DNA from: Candidatus Saccharimonadota bacterium
GTDB taxonomy: Bacteria > Patescibacteriota > Saccharimonadia > Saccharimonadales > UBA4665
Direction of reading: 5' to 3'
DNA length: 7,707 nucleotides
Assembly (NCBI GenBank): GCA_029288515.1
Contig: JARIHB010000139.1
Coordinates: 1 to 7,707, forward strand
Shown here: positions 5,150-7,707 of the stretch, in pieces
Position numbering within the stretch: the first letter of the stretch is position 1
Layout of the letters: each line of letters starts with the position of its first letter
Program-made: the position numbers and the translations under genes
The notes under the pieces: generated by a model
The model's database searches: none
What the model saw: only the letters and a program-made list of their open reading frames with translations
Told to the model about the DNA's origin: nothing

Positions 5150-5712
5150 GCAAACAAGACCATCACCACAACGAACCGCATCACAAAGACCATCAAGACG
5201 CGGGCACGCCAAACAATGACACTCCGCAGCAGCCGACCACGCCGGCGGTTGACGTCCCACTGGAAGACGAGGTATTGGCGCTGCAACAACACATAGAAGA
5301 CTTGACTGCCGCTGTCCAGCGCGAGCGCGCCGATGCTATGAACCTTCGCCGGCGGCACGACGAGCAGATGGCTGCGCTGCGCACTACCGTAAAAGCCGGC
5401 GTTATACAAGAATTGCTGCCCGTAATTGATAATTTCGAGCGCGCTCTGAAACACGTGCCCGAAGAGCTACAAGGCAATGCATACATCAAGGGCGTACAGG
5501 GGGTGGTGAAGCAGTTCGAGAAGACGCTGGCCGACATGGGCGTCCGCAAGATTAAGACAGTTGGCGAACCGTTTAACCCCCACCTGCACGAGGCGGTGAG
5601 TATGGAAGACGGTGATGGTGATGAAGAAGTGGTGAGCGAAGAACTGCAATCCGGTTACCAAATGGGCGACGAAGTAATCCGCCACGCCATGGTCCGCGTA
5701 ACTACTCGCTAG
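5146..5712 (+). CDS. grpE: GrpE, nucleotide exchange factor for DnaK
   Basis: GrpE is a homodimer that releases ADP from DnaK. The 188-residue protein has the expected order: a disordered N-terminal tail, a long coiled-coil helix (about 38-90), the LLPVIDNFERAL motif (90-101), GVQGVVKQFEKTLADMGV (116-133), then the beta-wing domain that contacts DnaK, with EPFNPHLHEAVS (141-152) and GYQMGDEVIRHAMVRV (170-185). In that last motif the usual Pro (R-P-A-x-V) is His. The tail is unusually His-rich (six His in the first 16 residues). The start overlaps the hrcA stop (ATGA), indicating translational coupling and a shared HrcA-controlled transcript. The partner dnaK is not next: an opposite-strand gene pair intervenes, ending 5 bp from the grpE stop. 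Confidence 0.97.
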   Translation: MSKQDHHHNEPHHKDHQDAGTPNNDTPQQPTTPAVDVPLEDEVLALQQHIEDLTAAVQRERADAMNLRRRHDEQMAALRTTVKAGVIQELLPVIDNFERALKHVPEELQGNAYIKGVQGVVKQFEKTLADMGVRKIKTVGEPFNPHLHEAVSMEDGDGDEEVVSEELQSGYQMGDEVIRHAMVRVTTR

Positions 5713-5717
5713 CAAGG

Positions 5718-6365
5718 TTATAAATTGCCAGGTTCGACTTTGAGCGGTGTTAGCCCGTCGATACGGTCGCCAATGGAGCCTTGTCTGGCATAGCGTACTA
5801 ATGGTCCAAGCACTACCGCCCCGGCTAATGCCCCGGCTGCCCCGTATTCGCCCATGTGTGTAAGGTCGAGCGCCGGCGACATATCTTGGGCTCGTTCGAT
5901 CAATGGAACTGCGGCGCCCATAAGTCCACCGATGCCGGCACCGAGTAAATCGCCTGGGTTCGGCTGCATACTGCGAGGCCCACGATAGGCGGCCGCAGCC
6001 CGGTAGAAGGCCCGGCCTAGTGATTCTGCGCTAGCACCAGCCCGTTTAAGGCGCAGCGCATCGTGACCGGTCTGATGGGCTACATCCTCTATGTAGTCCC
6101 ATGACGCGCCTTCGTCCACGACCTTCATGGTATCATTCGCGCCATCGATATAAGGGTAAAACGTTGCATTGCGGCCTTCACCAGGGGCCTGTATCGCTAC
6201 GCCGCCCAAATGAGGTATGGTGCTAGATCTGGCGAGCTGTTCCATAGCCTGCATATGGGCTACATCGGGTATGATACGCTCCACTCCGTGTTGGTGTATG
6301 TCTTCGGCAAAGCCTTCAGAAACGTATAAAGCAGGGCTGTCAGCTGAAAAGGTAAAATCGGACAT
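5718..6365 (-). CDS. Unknown protein with HQxxH motif and two glycine-rich hydrophobic segments
   Basis: I do not recognise a family. Two features stand out in the 215 residues. First, TMKVVDEGASWDYIEDVAHQTGHDAL (79-104) resembles the helix of zinc metallopeptidases (VAHExGH-like), but with Gln98 where the catalytic Glu would be (codon CAG, one base from GAG). Second, two glycine- and alanine-rich hydrophobic stretches, GDLLGAGIGGLMGAAVPLI (138-156) and EYGAAGALAGAVVLGPLV (173-190), could form a membrane or glycine-zipper helical hairpin. The N-terminus has no signal peptide. The start ATG overlaps the stop of the upstream gene (TAATG) and has a strong AAGGAGA ribosome binding site, so the pair is one operon. 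Its 3' end converges on grpE with a 5-bp gap. A protease-like role is speculation. Confidence 0.7.
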   Translation of the reverse strand: MSDFTFSADSPALYVSEGFAEDIHQHGVERIIPDVAHMQAMEQLARSSTIPHLGGVAIQAPGEGRNATFYPYIDGANDTMKVVDEGASWDYIEDVAHQTGHDALRLKRAGASAESLGRAFYRAAAAYRGPRSMQPNPGDLLGAGIGGLMGAAVPLIERAQDMSPALDLTHMGEYGAAGALAGAVVLGPLVRYARQGSIGDRIDGLTPLKVEPGNL

Positions 6366-6946
6366 TATTTGTCTCTCCTTAAGATAATGGCATTTGGGAA
6401 GCGACGGGCTGCTTCAGCCTCTAGCTCCGGATTGCCTTGATTGGTGTCTGGGTTAGTTAGCGCGTTAAGTATTTGCTTACCCCATGCGCTTAGCCGGGCT
6501 TTGGATTGTGCCTCTTCGCTACCGCGAGGCGGGATAAGTAACGCATGGGCTAGGTCTGCGCTCAGAGGGTGGTTCAAGTCCCCGGCTTCAATTTCAACCA
6601 CGGTTGTCCCACGCCTTTCAAGGACGATCTTCTGGCATACGTCTTCGATCTTGCGCACAGGCCGATCCAGTGGAGTAGTGTCCGGGCCGGCGTTGCGGTA
6701 GATGCGGTAAGGGGCTGCGGTGTTATAACGAAGATCATCTTGGTCAGGCGTGCGGTATACAAAATCCATAGCGTACGGCTTAGCGGGTAAGCCGCGGCCA
6801 GCTTCACTTTGCATGAACACACCAAGCGCAGCAATGTCGTCAGGGCGGTGCTCGATGTGCATCACACCTGCTTCGCGGGCGAGATCAACGAAATCTGGTG
6901 TAAGGTATGCCCCCGGGGCGGGGTGTGCTTCAGAAAAATTAATCAT
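6365..6946 (-). CDS. Hypothetical protein, first gene of the minus-strand pair
   Basis: No family is recognised. The 193-residue protein looks cytoplasmic and folded: mixed polar composition, no signal peptide and no membrane segment. Segments that may be useful for searching are DFVDLAREAGVMHIEHRPDD (18-37), PYRIYRNAGPDTTPLDRPVR (79-98) and TTVVEIEAGDLNHPLSADLA (114-133), the middle part suggesting beta strands. ATG 6946 follows an extended -10 (TGATATAAA) by 6 nt on the minus strand and has no Shine-Dalgarno sequence, supporting that start and a leaderless mRNA. It overlaps the downstream gene by 1 nt. The pair lies between grpE and dnaK, two genes usually adjacent, so it looks like an insertion into, or replacement within, the chaperone operon. 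It is divergent from dnaK across 148 bp containing CIRCE sites. Confidence 0.7.
   Translation of the reverse strand: MINFSEAHPAPGAYLTPDFVDLAREAGVMHIEHRPDDIAALGVFMQSEAGRGLPAKPYAMDFVYRTPDQDDLRYNTAAPYRIYRNAGPDTTPLDRPVRKIEDVCQKIVLERRGTTVVEIEAGDLNHPLSADLAHALLIPPRGSEEAQSKARLSAWGKQILNALTNPDTNQGNPELEAEAARRFPNAIILRRDK
6374..6380 (-). promoter_or_regulatory. Strong ribosome binding site of the 6365 gene (minus strand)
   Basis: On the minus strand AAGGAGA stands 8 nt before ATG 6365, within the last codons of the upstream gene. It is the best Shine-Dalgarno match in the window and fixes the start of the second cassette gene, contrasting with the first gene, which has none. Confidence 0.7.
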
Positions 6947-6952
6947 GGCGTA

Positions 6953-6961
6953 TTTATATCA
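6953..6961 (-). promoter_or_regulatory. Extended -10 promoter of the minus-strand pair (leaderless)
   Basis: Read on the minus strand, TGATATAAA (6961 to 6953) is an extended -10 followed by 6 nt (TACGCC) and ATG 6946. It is almost the same as the lepA box TGATATAAT. No -35 at normal spacing is visible. The dnaK CIRCE lies about 40 bp further upstream, too far to block it in the usual way. Confidence 0.6.
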
Positions 6962-6998
6962 TAAAATAACGATCTGGCATATTGTGTAAAAGAAGATT

Positions 6999-7029
6999 AA
7001 CTAGCACTCTTGACAGTAGAGTGCTAGTT
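6999..7029. promoter_or_regulatory. CIRCE operator of dnaK
   Basis: CTAGCACTC (7001-7009) and GAGTGCTAG (7019-7027) flank a 9-nt spacer; symmetry extends to 11-bp perfect arms (6999-7009 and 7019-7029). It differs from the hrcA copy only in the outer base of each consensus arm (C/G for T/A), a compensated change that keeps the dyad. It places dnaK under the same HrcA repressor as hrcA-grpE. Confidence 0.95.
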
Positions 7030-7038
7030 TTTTATGCT
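7010..7038 (+). promoter_or_regulatory. dnaK promoter with consensus -35 in the CIRCE spacer
   Basis: TTGACA (7010-7015), a perfect -35, forms the first six bases of the CIRCE spacer. TATGCT (7033-7038) is 17 bp downstream as -10. Transcription would start near 7044-7046, giving a leader of about 50 nt, unlike the leaderless genes nearby. Confidence 0.8.
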
Positions 7039-7048
7039 AAGAGGGTAT

Positions 7049-7075
7049 TTAGCACTCATATACGCTACTTGCTAA
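7049..7075. promoter_or_regulatory. Second, degenerate CIRCE-like site in the dnaK leader
   Basis: TTAGCACTC (7049-7057) is a perfect left CIRCE arm. After exactly 9 nt comes ACTTGCTAA (7067-7075), which keeps the last six bases (TGCTAA) of the right arm but not the first three. It falls just downstream of the predicted transcription start, where a bound repressor could add to repression. Confidence 0.65.
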
Positions 7076-7094
7076 CGGAAAGGGATACATATAT

Positions 7095-7707
7095 ATGGGT
7101 AAAATCATTGGAATCGACCTTGGAACTACTAATTCGGCCATGGCCGTTATGCAGTCCGGCAAGCCGGAAATTATTGCCAACAGCGAGGGTGACCGTACCA
7201 CGCCGTCGGTTGTCGCCTTGAATAAGACAGGCGAGCGACTGGTGGGCAAGATTGCCCGCCGTCAGCAGGTTACTAACTCCAAGAATACGATTTATGAGGT
7301 AAAGCGTCTGATTGGCCGCCGCTGGGAAGACAAAGAAGTCCAGCGCGATCTAAAGCTAATGGGCTACGAAATCGTAAAAAGCGGCAACGCTACCAAGGTA
7401 AAGATGGGCGACAAAGAATATAGCCCGGAAGAGATCAGCGCTATGATCCTTGGCAAACTGAAGGCTGACGCCGAAGCTTTCCTGGGCGAGCCGGTAAGCG
7501 AAGCGGTTATTACCGTACCGGCCTACTTTGACGATAGTCAGCGCCAAGCCACTAAAGACGCCGGTAAAATTGCCGGCCTGGAAGTTAAGCGTATTATTAA
7601 CGAGCCGACTGCTGCAGCCTTGGCATACGGCCTGGACAAGGGCGAAAAGAAGGACGAAAAGATTGCCGTGTACGACCTTGGCGGCGGTACGTTTGACGTA
7701 TCTATTC
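7095..7707 (+). CDS. dnaK: Chaperone DnaK (Hsp70), N-terminal part, cut by window end
   Basis: DnaK is the ATP-dependent Hsp70 chaperone that works with GrpE and DnaJ. The 204 visible residues are most of the first half of the ATPase domain: phosphate-1 loop GIDLGTTNS (6-14), Lys70 in EVKRLIGRR (catalytic Lys in E. coli DnaK), EPTAAALAYGLDKG (170-183) and phosphate-2 loop YDLGGGTFDVS (193-203) with Thr199. The segment around residues 76-108 (WEDKEVQRDLKLMGYEIV and following) corresponds to the insertion present in E. coli-type DnaK and absent from Bacillus-type DnaK. The ATG at 7095 gives the standard MGKIIGIDLG start and has GGAAAGGGA (7077-7085) about 9-10 nt upstream as ribosome binding site. 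Control is by the CIRCE promoter upstream. The remaining roughly 430 codons lie beyond the window. Confidence 0.98.
   Translation, partial: MGKIIGIDLGTTNSAMAVMQSGKPEIIANSEGDRTTPSVVALNKTGERLVGKIARRQQVTNSKNTIYEVKRLIGRRWEDKEVQRDLKLMGYEIVKSGNATKVKMGDKEYSPEEISAMILGKLKADAEAFLGEPVSEAVITVPAYFDDSQRQATKDAGKIAGLEVKRIINEPTAAALAYGLDKGEKKDEKIAVYDLGGGTFDVSI

Noticed and set aside
5089..5454. 121-codon minus-strand open frame across the hrcA-grpE junction
   Set aside because: It overlaps two confidently identified genes, has no upstream signals and has no recognisable domain.
5712..6998. Mobile element or integron-like insertion between grpE and dnaK
   Set aside because: No transposase or integrase, no terminal inverted repeats and no target-site duplications are visible at the cassette borders, and base composition is similar to the neighbours.
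1..7707. UGA recoding as in Gracilibacteria or Absconditabacteria
   Set aside because: All genes read through normally with the standard bacterial code, and hrcA ends in TGA within the typical ATGA overlap with grpE.
1..7707. CRISPR array or other spaced direct repeats
   Set aside because: No regularly spaced repeat units were seen; the only repeated sequence is the CIRCE element.

Overview
The window is about 7.7 kb of bacterial chromosome at roughly 50% G+C. It carries the heat-shock regulator/chaperone block hrcA-grpE...dnaK, preceded by lepA and two guanylate-kinase-like genes. The compact layout, a markedly shortened HrcA, degenerate nucleotide-kinase paralogues and several Shine-Dalgarno-less starts suggest a Patescibacteria/CPR lineage, with Candidatus Saccharibacteria as my best guess. 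That assignment is inferred from gene style, not shown by a marker. TGA acts as a stop (hrcA ends in ATGA, overlapping grpE), so there is no sign of the UGA recoding known from Gracilibacteria and Absconditabacteria.

Layout. 1-349 (+): the C-terminal end of an SppA-like signal peptide peptidase. 397-816 (+): a small single-membrane-helix protein with a low-complexity tail. 857-2635 (+): LepA/EF-4. 2663-3337 (+): a guanylate-kinase-like protein with an intact P-loop. 3338-3622: a non-coding or weakly coding stretch with an 18-bp palindrome, a long inverted repeat and a 59-codon open frame preceded by a -10-like box. 3623-4399 (+): a second guanylate-kinase-like protein whose P-loop lysine is arginine. 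4391-4427: a perfect 14-bp-arm CIRCE operator. 4442-5149 (+): a shortened hrcA. 5146-5712 (+): grpE. 5718-6946 (-): two overlapping genes of unknown function. 6999-7075: a CIRCE operator, promoter and a second degenerate CIRCE. 7095 to the end (+): dnaK, cut by the window edge.

Regulation is the clearest story. Both CIRCE operators carry the promoter -35 hexamer in their 9-nt spacer (TTGACT at hrcA, TTGACA at dnaK), with -10 boxes 18 and 17 bp downstream. HrcA bound there would directly block RNA polymerase, giving autoregulation of hrcA-grpE and co-regulation of dnaK, although an unrelated-looking cassette of opposite orientation separates the two transcription units. At least five genes have a -10-like hexamer ending only 6-8 nt before the ATG and mostly no convincing ribosome binding site, which suggests leaderless mRNAs. 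dnaK, the 397-816 gene and the second cassette gene instead have leaders or Shine-Dalgarno sequences.

The least explained parts are the convergent two-gene cassette between grpE and dnaK (one protein has an HQxxH motif followed by two glycine-rich hydrophobic segments), the structured 3338-3622 intergenic region, the HrcA that lacks roughly the middle third of the family, and the paired guanylate-kinase-like genes.
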